Shown in pieces: positions 8,855-19,800 of a stretch of DNA of 64,000 bases. Every line of letters begins with the position of its first letter. The stretch's first letter is position 1. A model generated the notes under the pieces. It was not told the origin of the DNA. It did no database searches and saw only the letters and a list, made by a program, of their open reading frames with translations. The DNA comes from JAFGGG01 sp964638895 (lineage in GTDB: Bacteria > Spirochaetota > Spirochaetia > SZUA-6 > RPPD01). The stretch is from the NCBI GenBank assembly GCA_964638895.1, contig CAZWYY010000010.1:7919-71918 (forward strand), read 5' to 3'. The translations under genes and the position numbers were made by a program.

Positions 8855-9508
8855 ATGCGAAAAAAATTGATCGCGCTTTATGTATTATTCGGGCTTTTGG
8901 CGGTGTTCTCATGGGCGGAAACCTCCTTTGAGACCGGGGAAAAGCTTTTCAACCAAAACAAACCGCGGGAAGCGAAACCGGTCCTGGAAACCGCCCTCTT
9001 GCGGGACAGCAGCAACGAAAAAATCTATCTTTACTTAGGTATAATTTACGAACAACTGAACGATCCTGCTGACGCTATCGAAATTCTGCGCCGAGGCCTC
9101 CTGGTGGCCAAAGACATTAAGGATAAACTCTATTTTGATATCGGCAACAATTATTTTAAGCAAGGCGACAACACCCTGGCCGACAAGAACTACACCCTGG
9201 CCATTGCGGAAAACAGCGTGTTCGCCGATGCCTACCTGAACCGGGCCAATGTACGCGTGCGCATGATCAAATACCCGGAAGCCATCGATGATTACAAAAC
9301 TTACCTGCGCATCAAACCCAACGCGCCGCAGCGTGAGGAGATTGAAAAACTCATACGACTGCTGCAGCAGTCGATCGATGAGCAAAAAGACCTGTTAAAC
9401 AGCGTACTAAACAGCATTAAAAATGCGTCCGTTGATACCCAGACCGAGTCCGCGGGCACGGAGCAGTTCCAGAAAACGGACAACACGGGTCTGGATATCA
9501 TAGAATAA
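8855..9508 (+). CDS. Exported TPR protein
   Basis: 217 residues. A typical signal peptide (MRKKLIALYVLFGLLAVFSW, cleavage after about residue 21) is followed by four to five TPR motifs covering about 25-155, then a polar helical tail. No lipobox cysteine, so it is expected to be periplasmic. It is followed after about 24 bases by a second TPR gene in the same direction, and the pair shares the promoter just upstream. Such small periplasmic TPR proteins usually serve as docking scaffolds for envelope machines; no partner can be named from the sequence. Confidence 0.85.
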   Translation: MRKKLIALYVLFGLLAVFSWAETSFETGEKLFNQNKPREAKPVLETALLRDSSNEKIYLYLGIIYEQLNDPADAIEILRRGLLVAKDIKDKLYFDIGNNYFKQGDNTLADKNYTLAIAENSVFADAYLNRANVRVRMIKYPEAIDDYKTYLRIKPNAPQREEIEKLIRLLQQSIDEQKDLLNSVLNSIKNASVDTQTESAGTEQFQKTDNTGLDIIE

Positions 9509-9532
9509 ACACATAAGAATGAGGTGTACACC

Positions 9533-11332
9533 ATGGACAAACGCGTACTTGTTATCGGGGGCGCCGTACTCCTGATAATCCTGATTTTACTCCTGTTGTT
9601 TTTTAGCGGGGCCTTTGGCGGGGCGACCGCATCCACAAACGCGGAACGGGACAACACATTGAAACTGGCAAGGGACTACCTGAACGACGGAGAGTACCAG
9701 ACCGCCCTTGATCTTATCAACGGCCTGCTGAAGACCAACTATGACGATAAAGAGGCCAGGGACCTGCGTGATGAGATCATTAAAAGAAAGAAAGATGCGG
9801 AAAGCAAGGCCCCCTCCGGCTCACAGACCACCACAATTATCCGGGAAGTGATCACGGGCGATAATGATATGAAAAGGCCCTCCTCTGAAAAACCCCAGGT
9901 TGAAATTCCGGAGAACGCCACATCCCAGGAAAAAGAACGCCTGAACAAGATCCGCGACCTGCTTACCAGGGGCATCAAGCAGATGGACAACTCGCAGTAT
10001 GACGCGGCCCGCGGCTCGTTCAATGAGGCCCTGCAGATCGATCCCAAACTGGGCGAGGCCTATGCCCGCATCGGCCAGGCCTACCTGGAAGAGAACCCGG
10101 ACAATCATGACAACATCCAGCAGGCGCTGGAGAACTCCCGCAAGGCCATCGCTTATGACCCTGATCTTTCCCTGCCGCATTTTACCCTGGGGCAGATTTA
10201 CGAGAAGGAAAAACAGTGGGACAATGCGGAAAAGGAGTACGCGGAGGCGTCGCGCCTGAATCCCCAGGACTATCTGGCCCTGTACAAGCTGGGAAACATT
10301 CAGTACCGGCTGGGCAAGTACGCCAAAGCCGTCCAGTCCTATTCCAGTTGTATCCACATCAAGTCCGATTTTTATAAGGCCTACTACAACAAGGGCGTGG
10401 CCCAGATACAGCTTAACGATACGTCGGGCGCCGTGCAGTCCTTAAAGGGCCTGCTTGCCCTTAAGGCCGACCACGCCTATGGGCACTTTCAGCTGGCCGC
10501 GCTTTATGAGAAGTCCGGCAACCTGGCGGCCGCGGTGGACGAATACAAAAAGGCCGTATCCTATGCCCCTGATGAGGCCGATTTCCAGCGCAGGCTCTCC
10601 GGGGCCCTGATCGCCCAGGGCAGGTACGCCGAGGCCGAGACCGTACTGACCAAGGTGCTGAACATCGATCCCAACAACCCGGTTTCCAACTTCAATATGG
10701 CGAACCTGAAACTTCGCACGGGTAAATACAGCGATGCCCTTGGGTACGCGGAGAAGTCATACCTTATAAGCTCCAACACCAAGGAGTACGCCTACACCCT
10801 GGGACTGATAAACGAGAAATTAAAGCGTACGGACGACGCCATCAACTATTATAAAAAGGCCATCCAGCTTGACTCATCCTATATCCTCCCCCTGATCAAC
10901 CTGGGAAAGCTGTATGATGATAACGGGCTGTATGACGACGCCCTGCCCTACCTGAAAAAGGCCTTCTCCCGTGATCCCAACTCTTACCTGGCCAACAACA
11001 ACCTGGGAACCGTGTACCTTCATAAAAAAATCTACCCGGATGCGATCACCCATTTAAGTAAGGCGGTGAGCCTGCAGCCGCAGGACACGCTGGCGCGGTA
11101 CAACCTGGGTCTGGCCTACCTTGAATCGGGGAATAACATGGAGGCAAAAAAAACCTTTTCCGACCTGTTTTCGGTGGACCCCAACTACTGGGACGCGTAT
11201 TACCAGTACGGGCTTTTACTTATCAAGGAGGGAGACACGGCCCACGCCAAGGAAATTTTGTCCGCGCTTATCAATAAGAACCCGAACTACGGCAGGAAGG
11301 CCGAGGTGGAGGAAATTCTGCGCGGGCTGTGA
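9533..11332 (+). CDS. Membrane-anchored protein with long TPR array
   Basis: About 599 residues. One transmembrane helix (about 7-25) anchors it, with the rest probably periplasmic: a first TPR-like pair, a Lys/Ser/Pro-rich linker (about 80-125), then about twelve consecutive TPR units with typical signatures such as A.YNLG.AYLESG and the YxxG/PxxxxA pattern up to the C-terminus. I chose the ATG at 9533 because GAGGTG precedes it at 7 bases; a GTG three codons earlier lies inside that site. It is the second gene of a two-gene operon. A protein-protein interaction scaffold is likely; nothing identifies its client. Confidence 0.85.
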   Translation: MDKRVLVIGGAVLLIILILLLLFFSGAFGGATASTNAERDNTLKLARDYLNDGEYQTALDLINGLLKTNYDDKEARDLRDEIIKRKKDAESKAPSGSQTTTIIREVITGDNDMKRPSSEKPQVEIPENATSQEKERLNKIRDLLTRGIKQMDNSQYDAARGSFNEALQIDPKLGEAYARIGQAYLEENPDNHDNIQQALENSRKAIAYDPDLSLPHFTLGQIYEKEKQWDNAEKEYAEASRLNPQDYLALYKLGNIQYRLGKYAKAVQSYSSCIHIKSDFYKAYYNKGVAQIQLNDTSGAVQSLKGLLALKADHAYGHFQLAALYEKSGNLAAAVDEYKKAVSYAPDEADFQRRLSGALIAQGRYAEAETVLTKVLNIDPNNPVSNFNMANLKLRTGKYSDALGYAEKSYLISSNTKEYAYTLGLINEKLKRTDDAINYYKKAIQLDSSYILPLINLGKLYDDNGLYDDALPYLKKAFSRDPNSYLANNNLGTVYLHKKIYPDAITHLSKAVSLQPQDTLARYNLGLAYLESGNNMEAKKTFSDLFSVDPNYWDAYYQYGLLLIKEGDTAHAKEILSALINKNPNYGRKAEVEEILRGL

Positions 11333-11405
11333 CGCGCACCCGGCGTTACCTGTTTAGCGGTAGTGAAGAGCCTGCATCATGTATAGTGAACGCCCTTCGT
11401 GGAGG

Positions 11406-13133
11406 TCATAACGATCGGCCCGTCAGCTTGAAAAGATCGCTTTTCTTTAAGGAATAATAGATGGGTCTACCGTGCGGGCAGCGCGGGTTTTCAAGCGCAA
11501 GCACACCCTTCATAAGCTGGGTCGCGGTCAGCTCATCCAGATCCTGGCCTTCCTTTATTGCCAGGCGGCAGGCGGCACGCGCGTACAGCCCGTCCGCAAG
11601 ATCACTGCCTCCCCCAAGACCCTTTAAAAACTCAATCAGCTCGCTTTCGGGCAGGGCCTGAAGGCTCTGGGGCAGGGTTTTTAACTCGAACGTTGATCGG
11701 CCGACTTTTTCCACGATAATTCCTGCTTCCCGGAGCTCCGCGCTGTTCCTTATAATCAGTTCGCCTTCCTCCGGTTCGGCCTCAAAGCAGACGGGAAAAA
11801 GCAGCTCATCCGCGCCGCGCGGTTCGTGTTTGATTTTTTCAAAGAGCAGGCGCTCGTGGGCCGCGTGCTGGTCCACAAAATAGACAAGATCACCCAATGC
11901 AAACACCAGAAACACACGCCATAACTGGCCCAGGTAGCGCGGTGCGGTTTCCACGCCTACGCCGGCCCCTGTTTGTGCCTCAGCGTTTACATTCTGGTCA
12001 TGCGCCTCTGCGGCCGCCGTGATGGCCTCCCACGCGGGCGGAGAAAAGCGTGTCTGCTGCGCCGGGAACTGCAGTAGAGGCGCGGGAAACCGGACGGCGG
12101 CAGGCGCCACCCGCCCGGTACCGGCGCTTGTCAGGAGGTTTCTGATGGCCGTTACCAATGTTTGATGAATGAGAGGCAGGTTCTTCAGGCGAACCTCTTT
12201 TTTGGCGGGGTGAATGTTAAAATCCGCAAGCAAGGGATCAACATCCAGAAACACAAAGCATATCGGGAATAACCCTCCGGGTAAAAATTGATTAAACCCG
12301 TATTCCACGGCCTGCATAAGCGAGTATTCATAAATGCGCCTGTTATTGACGAACAACTGGATATGCTTCCTGTCCTTACGATAAAGTTCGGGAGCTGCGC
12401 AGACCAATTTCAGGGAAAAGCCATGAGCCTCTGCGCCGGTTTCCAGGAAAAGATCTTCGTGTTCACCGTACGCATAGGCACGGGTCACCCTCTCTTTTAG
12501 CGATGATTTTTCCAGAAAAATCTTCAACACACCGTCAAGATACAACCTGAAGCTTACCGGGGGAAAGGGCAGCGCCTTGTCAAGGAATATCGCCTTGCAC
12601 ATGGTCGTTTCGGCAGAGGTTCTTTTCAGGAATTTTTTTCTGGCCGGCATGTTGAAAAAAAGGTGTGATACCTCGGCGGCGGTTCCCGTCACACCCCGGT
12701 ACGGTTCAAAGGAAACCGGCTTCCCGCCCTGAACAACAAGGCGGTACGCCCGCCCCTGTCCGGAGGACGGCGCGCTTACTATTTCCAGCCTGGCGCAGGC
12801 GGCCATACTGGAAAGCGCCTCCCCGCGAAAACCCAGGGTGCTCAGTGTTTCCAGATCGGCAAGGTCGCTGATCTTGGAGGTGGCATGGGGAAGGTAACAC
12901 AGCCGCAAATCGGCGGACGACATGCCGCTTCCGTTGTCGGTTACCCTGATCGAGTCCGCGCCGCCGTTTTTCAGGTACACGGAGATTTCCCGGGCACCGG
13001 CGTCGATGGCATTGTCCAAAAGTTCCCTGACCACGGAAAACGGCCGCTCGATAATCTCGCCGGCCGCTATTCTTCGTGAGACCTCATCCCTCAAAATCCG
13101 TATGGTTTGGGGGTCCTGTATACTTTTATCCAC
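11406..13133 (-). CDS. mutL: DNA mismatch repair protein MutL
   Basis: 575 residues. The N-terminal GHKL ATPase is complete: ELLDNAIDAG (37), DNGSGM (66) and GFRGEAL (101). The C-terminal dimerisation/endonuclease domain carries DQHAAHERLLFE, matching the DQHAxxExxxxE metal-binding motif of nicking MutL proteins, plus ACRLAIK and CPHGRP. It should therefore be an endonuclease-type MutL that works with MutS and not with MutH. The start is a GTG one base after the stop of the upstream outer-membrane protein gene, with no clear ribosome binding site, so translation is probably coupled to that gene. MutS is not in the window. Confidence 0.97.
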   Translation of the reverse strand: MDKSIQDPQTIRILRDEVSRRIAAGEIIERPFSVVRELLDNAIDAGAREISVYLKNGGADSIRVTDNGSGMSSADLRLCYLPHATSKISDLADLETLSTLGFRGEALSSMAACARLEIVSAPSSGQGRAYRLVVQGGKPVSFEPYRGVTGTAAEVSHLFFNMPARKKFLKRTSAETTMCKAIFLDKALPFPPVSFRLYLDGVLKIFLEKSSLKERVTRAYAYGEHEDLFLETGAEAHGFSLKLVCAAPELYRKDRKHIQLFVNNRRIYEYSLMQAVEYGFNQFLPGGLFPICFVFLDVDPLLADFNIHPAKKEVRLKNLPLIHQTLVTAIRNLLTSAGTGRVAPAAVRFPAPLLQFPAQQTRFSPPAWEAITAAAEAHDQNVNAEAQTGAGVGVETAPRYLGQLWRVFLVFALGDLVYFVDQHAAHERLLFEKIKHEPRGADELLFPVCFEAEPEEGELIIRNSAELREAGIIVEKVGRSTFELKTLPQSLQALPESELIEFLKGLGGGSDLADGLYARAACRLAIKEGQDLDELTATQLMKGVLALENPRCPHGRPIYYSLKKSDLFKLTGRSL

Positions 13134-13134
13134 A

Positions 13135-15324
13135 CTAAAAACTTATCTGTGTTTCAAAACTTATTGTAGTAGCCATACGGGGCCTTCCGCTTCCGTCATA
13201 CACTATGTCACCGGTATCCGGATCACGCCGCAACGCTGTCGTCAGGTAAAAAATCAGATGAACGTTCTCCGTAAGCGGATATCCCACCATGGTCTTCACT
13301 ACCGTATTTTCATCAAACAGGTTTAGATCGTTCTTTTTCCCTTCCGTGATAGTGTTTATAAAGCGCGTACGCTCATATGAAACTTGGAAGTAGATGCCCA
13401 CTACGGGGATCACGCCCGGCTCCAGCGTAAAGCTGAGCAGCAGGTAATCGTCTTCACCAAACTCCACGCCGCCTTCACTCAGGTTAAGGGGCAGCAGATA
13501 CCCTGCGGTAAAGGAAAGCACGTTTTCCCATGTATATGTTCCCTCACCGTAGATACCGAGGGTGGCCGGCGGGTTTGCGGTTGAACTCAGATAATTAATC
13601 ACCTCCCCTACGTATTGTCCGCGCAAGCGGTCGTATACGGCATTATAAAAATCGGGTTTGAAAATGCCGGTGGAATACCGGCCCTCAAGCCGCCAATCGA
13701 ACTCACTCACGTTACCTAAAAGACCGGCGGCGATTCCGTAATTGCTCACGGTTTCTTCCCCGTCCGGTCCGTGCCAGACGGCGTCGGTGGCGAACCCGCT
13801 TTCGATGCCCGCTACCGACTCCCTGAAATAGGGCATCATAGCGGCCACATCGGCGAAAAGCACCAATCCGAACAAATCATTCTCCACCAAAGGAAATTCA
13901 GTATCCAACCCTGCGCTGAGGAACATTGGGTCTCCTGTCATAATGGCTGGGGTGGATCCCTCCAGGGCGTCCGCCGGGTTGAAATCAACCACACCGCTTA
14001 CGCCGAAGGCAAGCGGAAAACTTTTCCCCGCCGGGCGTATATACAACCGGGTGCCCACTATTTCAGGTGTTCCGCGTACGGCCTGTGCCAGGTCATTGCA
14101 CATCAGTTCAAAGCCCACGGTATCAAAATCCATCCCCATGTTGAACCCCAACTTGCGTATGGCGGGAAAATCGGCGTCATTAGCGTAGTTCCGCATGATC
14201 AGCCCGTGGCCGATGGTGATATCGTTCAGGTTGCCCAGCTTGATGAAGAAATCATCGCGCAGCTCCCCGTATTCCAGGCTCTTTATTTTTAGTAGCAGGT
14301 CCGCGAAAATATCACCGATCCTCCCGGCCAGGTCATCCGCATACTTGGGATCGAACCCGAAAGACCATTCATTATTACCGTCAGGCTGATACCAGTCTTC
14401 GGGATCAAACATGTTGGATTGGTAGATTATGGGCAGGTAGAGTACAAGCCTGAAGTCATCGAATTTTATTACGGGCTGTAGAATGGCCTTGGCATAGGTC
14501 ACGTCCCCGATGGTAATCGTGCCGATCTCCATACCCAGCATTTTTCTCAGCGCCTTTATCCACTCGGGCTCCTCCTGGCCTGTTGCGCCTTCCGGCCCCT
14601 CACCCTCACCGGTCGGTTGGGTGATCTCGCCGGCGGGAATGTGCCCGGGCACCTGGGCCGGGTCAAGTTTTTTAAACTCGAGCCCGCGCAAAAACTCCTT
14701 CCGCAAATCGGGGGTCATGGCACCGGGCTTGAAAAGATCCGCGGCCGTGTCCGCCCATTGCCCTGTCTTCAAAGTGATTTTGCCCAGTTCCTCCTGAGAA
14801 AACGGATCAACCTTGGTAACGTCGACTATGCCCGAGAATACAAATACCTTGGCCGCGATGTTACCGCTTACGCTCTCATCATACAGGGCTTCCATGCCCG
14901 TGTCCGTACCCCTGACGCCGCAGATGGCGGTACGCGTACGCAGGCGGTAGCGCTCCTCACCGCTGGCCCTGGCCGCCACCGTCCTGAACTTTCCCACGTA
15001 AAGCTCAAACGAGGTTTCGGGCGCCCCTTCAACCCCCTGGATCGACGCAATCGTGAAATTTGTATTCTCATTTATACGGATGATCGTACCGTTTTTCAGT
15101 TGCAGCTCCATGTAATCACCGGCCTCGGTGATGATTGTGGCGCCCACAGGTATCTGGTCTCCTATGGCAAGCTTGGCACCGGCCACCTCGATGCCGTCGG
15201 CGTAGCGAACCTTTAATCCGCCGCTTGCGTTTTCAAAATACGCGAGCTGCGGCGCCTGGGCGAACATCGTACCGCCCGCAGATATAATCAAAAGAATGAA
15301 TGCAATAAAACCGGTTGTTTTCAT
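13135..15324 (-). CDS. FecR-domain outer-membrane beta-barrel protein
   Basis: 729 residues. A signal peptide (about 1-22) is followed by a FecR-type domain (about 35-200) with the usual pattern of LQLKNGTIIRINENT, then TRTAICGVRGTDTGMEA. An acidic Gly/Glu/Pro linker follows (about 225-255), then a C-terminal region of about 450 residues rich in alternating hydrophobic strands that ends in Phe, as outer-membrane barrels do. The barrel part resembles the next upstream gene, sharing a pattern like GHGLIMRNY and a following LGFNMGMD segment. GGAGG precedes the ATG. FecR domains bind ligands or glycans in the periplasm; here it may gate or stabilise the barrel. Function unknown. Confidence 0.82.
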   Translation of the reverse strand: MKTTGFIAFILLIISAGGTMFAQAPQLAYFENASGGLKVRYADGIEVAGAKLAIGDQIPVGATIITEAGDYMELQLKNGTIIRINENTNFTIASIQGVEGAPETSFELYVGKFRTVAARASGEERYRLRTRTAICGVRGTDTGMEALYDESVSGNIAAKVFVFSGIVDVTKVDPFSQEELGKITLKTGQWADTAADLFKPGAMTPDLRKEFLRGLEFKKLDPAQVPGHIPAGEITQPTGEGEGPEGATGQEEPEWIKALRKMLGMEIGTITIGDVTYAKAILQPVIKFDDFRLVLYLPIIYQSNMFDPEDWYQPDGNNEWSFGFDPKYADDLAGRIGDIFADLLLKIKSLEYGELRDDFFIKLGNLNDITIGHGLIMRNYANDADFPAIRKLGFNMGMDFDTVGFELMCNDLAQAVRGTPEIVGTRLYIRPAGKSFPLAFGVSGVVDFNPADALEGSTPAIMTGDPMFLSAGLDTEFPLVENDLFGLVLFADVAAMMPYFRESVAGIESGFATDAVWHGPDGEETVSNYGIAAGLLGNVSEFDWRLEGRYSTGIFKPDFYNAVYDRLRGQYVGEVINYLSSTANPPATLGIYGEGTYTWENVLSFTAGYLLPLNLSEGGVEFGEDDYLLLSFTLEPGVIPVVGIYFQVSYERTRFINTITEGKKNDLNLFDENTVVKTMVGYPLTENVHLIFYLTTALRRDPDTGDIVYDGSGRPRMATTISFETQISF

Positions 15325-15342
15325 AGTCCGCTTTCCTCCCGC

Positions 15343-16752
15343 CTACAATGGTAATGTCAGGGCGCACTCCAAACCGGAGGTCACCTGCCACTTGTCTTCA
15401 CCGGCGCCCGCGTCGGGCACATACCGTATCTCATAAAGCAGGGTAATCATGGCCGGGCCCATGGTATAATGGATTTTTATGGTGGTAAGCGCGTCCTCCG
15501 CGTTGAACAAATCCGCAAAGAACCCGTCCCTGCGTCCCAACATGGCCTTATCGTACAACATGTCCACGCTCAATCCCGGGACCAACCCCTGCTCCAGGGT
15601 AAGTATTGCGCGCAAATGCGGATATTTTATATAGTCCATGTCCACATCGGTCAATGGCCCCTCCAGGGACACCTGGAAGAACAGGATGCTTGCGATTTCC
15701 ACACCCAGTCCCGCGTACCACCCCATGTACGATTCGATACCGCCTTCTTTCACCAGCCAGAACTTGTCCGCCCGCGACAGGTCGTAGGTCCGGTCAAAAT
15801 ACACGGGGATAAAATTATCGCCGTTGACGCGAAGCTGGGCCGTATAAATAAAAAGGTCTATCACCTTGCCGCCCACCCCTACCATGGCACCGGTGGCCTT
15901 AAAATCGTCAAGCAATACCAGGTCGCCGAACACTGAAAACGTCACGGGCTGCTGGGTCACGATGGGCTGCTTGAAATCCACGCCGAAAGCGTTTATGGAG
16001 TGCTCATCATCGGGATCGAAACCCAATAATGTTTCATAGGCGTCGTCAACGTACTTAAAGGGGTCACGATCCATGACAAAGGTCATTCCCAACTCCAGCA
16101 TGTTCAGTGTGGGGATGTCGGTAAGGCCGAACGGTCGGGCGAACAGCCTTGCGCCGAAAAGATCAAGGGCGGCCACGTCATCCGTCATGGTCTCCAAACC
16201 GATCAAGGGAAAGCCGAACAGGCGTCCGTCCATGTCGAAATTAAGCCCCAGAATCCGCCTTTCCGGTAAAAACAAGGTATTATCGTAATTCCCCATGATG
16301 TACCCGTTGCCCAGCACGTTATTGTCGATAGAACCGAACTTAATATAAAGAGGATCGCCCTTCCGCGCCCAGCGCACATAACGTATTTTGGAGAATATAA
16401 CGTCAAGGATGGTTTGGTCTCCGGAGGGGATCCAATCCTCCTCCCTTACCTGAAACTCGCCCTCCACAAAACGGAAGTGCAGGTAAAAATCCAACCCCAC
16501 CCCCAGGTCTCCATAGGAAAAATCAGGGAAGAGGCCCAGTTTCTGGTAGGTCTCGGCATTTCCCTCGTCATCCTCGCCGAACGAGGCCTGCCCGAATTGT
16601 AGTCCCAGGGAAAAGCCGAACTGCGGGCCCTGTTCCGACGGCCCCGGCTCGGGTTCCGCCGGTGGAGCTGCCGGTTCCTGCGCAAAGGCCGCGGTTCCCC
16701 ATAAGCAGATAATCACGACACAGAGAACCACCCGGTGAACAAGTTGCCTCAT
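15343..16752 (-). CDS. Outer-membrane beta-barrel protein, paralogue of its neighbour
   Basis: 469 residues with a signal peptide (cleavage after about residue 24) and a short Pro/Glu-rich stretch, then a beta-rich body with alternating pattern and C-terminal ALTLPL. The segment GNGYIMGNYDN...RRILGLNFDMD aligns with the same region of the FecR-barrel protein downstream, so these appear to be tandem paralogues, one with and one without a FecR domain. A strong ribosome binding site (AAGGAGGAG) and a good promoter lie upstream. It heads an operon of this gene, the FecR-barrel gene and mutL. Transport or adhesion role is unknown. Confidence 0.78.
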   Translation of the reverse strand: MRQLVHRVVLCVVIICLWGTAAFAQEPAAPPAEPEPGPSEQGPQFGFSLGLQFGQASFGEDDEGNAETYQKLGLFPDFSYGDLGVGLDFYLHFRFVEGEFQVREEDWIPSGDQTILDVIFSKIRYVRWARKGDPLYIKFGSIDNNVLGNGYIMGNYDNTLFLPERRILGLNFDMDGRLFGFPLIGLETMTDDVAALDLFGARLFARPFGLTDIPTLNMLELGMTFVMDRDPFKYVDDAYETLLGFDPDDEHSINAFGVDFKQPIVTQQPVTFSVFGDLVLLDDFKATGAMVGVGGKVIDLFIYTAQLRVNGDNFIPVYFDRTYDLSRADKFWLVKEGGIESYMGWYAGLGVEIASILFFQVSLEGPLTDVDMDYIKYPHLRAILTLEQGLVPGLSVDMLYDKAMLGRRDGFFADLFNAEDALTTIKIHYTMGPAMITLLYEIRYVPDAGAGEDKWQVTSGLECALTLPL

Positions 16753-16778
16753 AAGCTCCTCCTTATATTGCAGGTTTA

Positions 16779-16806
16779 ATTATATACCATAGAAAGAAAA
16801 AAACAA
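16779..16806 (-). promoter_or_regulatory. Sigma-70 type promoter for the two barrel genes and mutL
   Basis: Minus strand TTGTTT, 16-base spacer, TATAAT, giving a leader of about 20 bases before the gene at 16752. The -35 box lies in a T-rich run just after a short GC-rich inverted repeat that may end transcription of the SprA-like gene. Confidence 0.6.
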
Positions 16807-16882
16807 GCCGTAAACGGTAAAATCGCGGCTCCCATGGTGAAGTTTTGCTCGCACATGAGGGCACAAATTCGGCATCTCACGG

Positions 16883-19800
16883 TTAGAAGGTCAGGTTGAC
16901 CTCCAAAGCCAGGCGAAAACCCGCTATAATCACGTTATCCTGCCTGATCTGGTCCGGAATATATTCCCAATCCATGCCGATGGAGGCTTCCAAACGGATA
17001 TACCCGAAATCCGGATAAATAAACGAGGTCTCATGGGTGAGGATTACGTTTACCGGATGGGTGCTTACGTCTTCCAAAAGGTTGTAGAACTGTAGGTCGA
17101 TCCTTTCCGTGTGCCCGATAAACCCGGTGCGCGCTATCTCCTCGTTGATCAGCGGAAGCGATACCCCGTTTTCCGGCCTGACATACCACTGAAACGTGAT
17201 GCTGCCCTGGTCAAATATTTTCAATTCCTCATCTTGTTCAACGGAAAAAAGGTTCTGAAACACCAATGCGTTTTTCAGTTCGTTCTCAAACTGCATGTGG
17301 TTCTCCAGGTTGAAGGAATAGGTGTCCAGGCTGCCGGACCTATCATACCTTAGGTCCAGTTCGAGTTCGGTGGCGTACTGGTCTATGGTAAAAAAATCGA
17401 ATAGGGCAAAGGTACCGAACCTGCCGAACAGGTTGATTGCGTTCGTCGTGGTTTTCAGGGAAAAAACCGTCTGGTCGTCATAAAGCGTATCCTGCCTGGC
17501 GAACTCCTTGCCCAGGGATACGGTGACCTGTGAGGGCACAAACAGATCCCAGAGGTTTGAGCCGAAAGGACGCGCCAGGGAAAGCAGGGCCTCCGGCTTG
17601 TAATACGCATTAGGGATGTCCCGATTTGCGTCCTTGAATACATTTTCGCAGTCCGTGTTAAAAAGCTCGTCAAAGGGTATGAACGTCCAGAAATAATCCT
17701 GGATGCCATACTCATCCGCCAGGGTCTCAAGATCGCCTGTAAACGATCCCCCGTGTCCCAGGAAACGCGTGGTGCTTAGTGTGCGCCTGTACCCCGGCGT
17801 GACGGTCAGTGTGCCGACGGTTACAGGTAGAAAAAGGGAAAGCTGAAGGTCATTAATCTGGGTCCGGGAGGTGGCGGTAATGTCATAACTTCGGTAGCCG
17901 GATAAAAACTCAAGGCGCGCGCCCACGGGCTCGGTATCCAGGTTCTGGATGAGGGAGTAGTCCCAATGCCTATCCTGCACCTCCCCCTCGTCCCAGGGCA
18001 CGAGATACCGGTACGAGTACACCCAGGACTCCAGGTAGAACTGATCCGGGTATTCGAACCCCCGGCTGGTGGTGGAAATATGGTTTGCGGCGCTCACGTT
18101 GTAGGGCGCGGCCAGGATAAAGACAAGGTTGGCATCCCAGTCCTGGGCCAGGACATGCTCCTGGGACAACGTGTTCTGGTCCAATACCAGCGACCCGATA
18201 CCGGGAAACGCGCACAGCAGCTCGTTTCCCCTGGAAAGCTCCCTACCCCAACTGCGCTCCCGTACGGAAAACCGGTCGATAAACACCACCGGGAACGGCT
18301 GCCTGGGTATCTTTAGCCTGTGCCCTCCCGATACGCTCCAGTCCGTATCCACGCCCTGTAGGGCGAAATCCGCGGAAAGCTCACTCCAAAGGAGGCCGCA
18401 GGAGAGTTCGGACAGGCTGTTGGTATTCATGTTCTGCGCCGGGTCCCCGTACAGGCCGGCAAAACCCGGGGTCACGGCCAGGAAGTGCTCATGGAAACTC
18501 AGATCGGAAACCAGGGGGATCCCCCCCGCCTGCACAAGGGTGCCGGGAAGCGAGACGTCGGTATCAAGGGTAAAGGCGCCGCCTATGGCCCCATCCGGAT
18601 CACGCAGATGTACCTCATCCACGAGCAGGATGCCGCTTGTGGTATTGTCCGCCTTTACGCTGAAAAAAAGCAGGGAATCGTAGTTGTCTACGTCGACCGT
18701 GGCGCCGGCCACCTGCGTGCCGTCAATCGAGACTGTCTTTTGCTCTGTGTCAATAACGATCTTACGCCATGTGTTGTCCAGGGCAGTATGGAGGATGGTG
18801 GCTTCTATGCCCCTTCCATTGACGTCGTACAGGGAAAAGGTGATGTTTGAAGCCGTGTTCGGAGGCGTTGGCAGCGCTTGTGCCAAGGCCATCTTGGCCG
18901 CGTACAGCTCAACCTTGCGGTAGCGCACCCCCTCTGTGCCCTGCTTGAAGGATGTTTTGGCCTCGAATGTATTTCCGGTAGGCGTCTGCCATGTAATTTC
19001 CAGTATCTTGTTGTCGTCCCCCGTGTTATGAAAGATCTTCCTCACGTCGGGCTGGGCTACCTCCAGTTGTTGCGTGGGTTTGGCCGTAGCGTACTGTTCC
19101 TCGATCTCGCGCACGTTTACCTCGCCGGCCGTGTTGTCGGTCCAAAAACCCGTGCCCTCCAGGTGGATGGCGTCGATCAGGATCTTGCCGTTCACAGGGT
19201 TTGTGTCATTGTTCACCACCACCACCCGCAGTGAGCGTACACGCTTGAGCTTTTCCTGGTCCTGGGGCGACAAGTAGATATTCTGCACACTCCAGCCCGT
19301 GGCCCCGGTCAGGTTCAGCACGGAAGCCCCCGACGTGGTAAAAATAGAATCAGAATTCTCCTGCCGGGGCGCGGGATAATCCAGGAACCCATTGCCGTCC
19401 GTGTCCTCGGAATCTATGATGTCGTTGCCCTGCTGCTTGGGCCCGCCGCCCACCAGGAGGTTGACCCCGTTGTCCGTGTCATTGAACAGAAAACCGCTCG
19501 AGAGCTTTGAAAGCTCCTCATCCAGCACCCCGTCCCCGTCGATGTCCTCAGAAAGGTCCCCCACCTGGATGTACACGCTGATATTGGCACTCCCCCCGGA
19601 CGAAAGCTCGGCCGCCCGGTAGGAATAGAGGATGGACTTCAGCTTGGACAGGTCGATCACCCCCTGCTTGGCCACAACGGGGATCTGGAAACCCACCCAA
19701 TCGTCCTGTCCGTCCAGCTCAAAATCCAGCACCAAGCTTTCGTCCACGTCTCCCTCAGAGCTTTCCCCCACCAGGTAGGGACCGGGCTGGGAATCGTTCG

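Noticed and set aside
14617..15216. Long plus-strand frames opposite the outer-membrane genes (also near 13771-14292 and 7776-8351)
   Set aside because: They are antisense to well-supported genes with signal peptides and domains, and have no recognisable motifs or ribosome binding sites; GC-rich codons produce such shadows.
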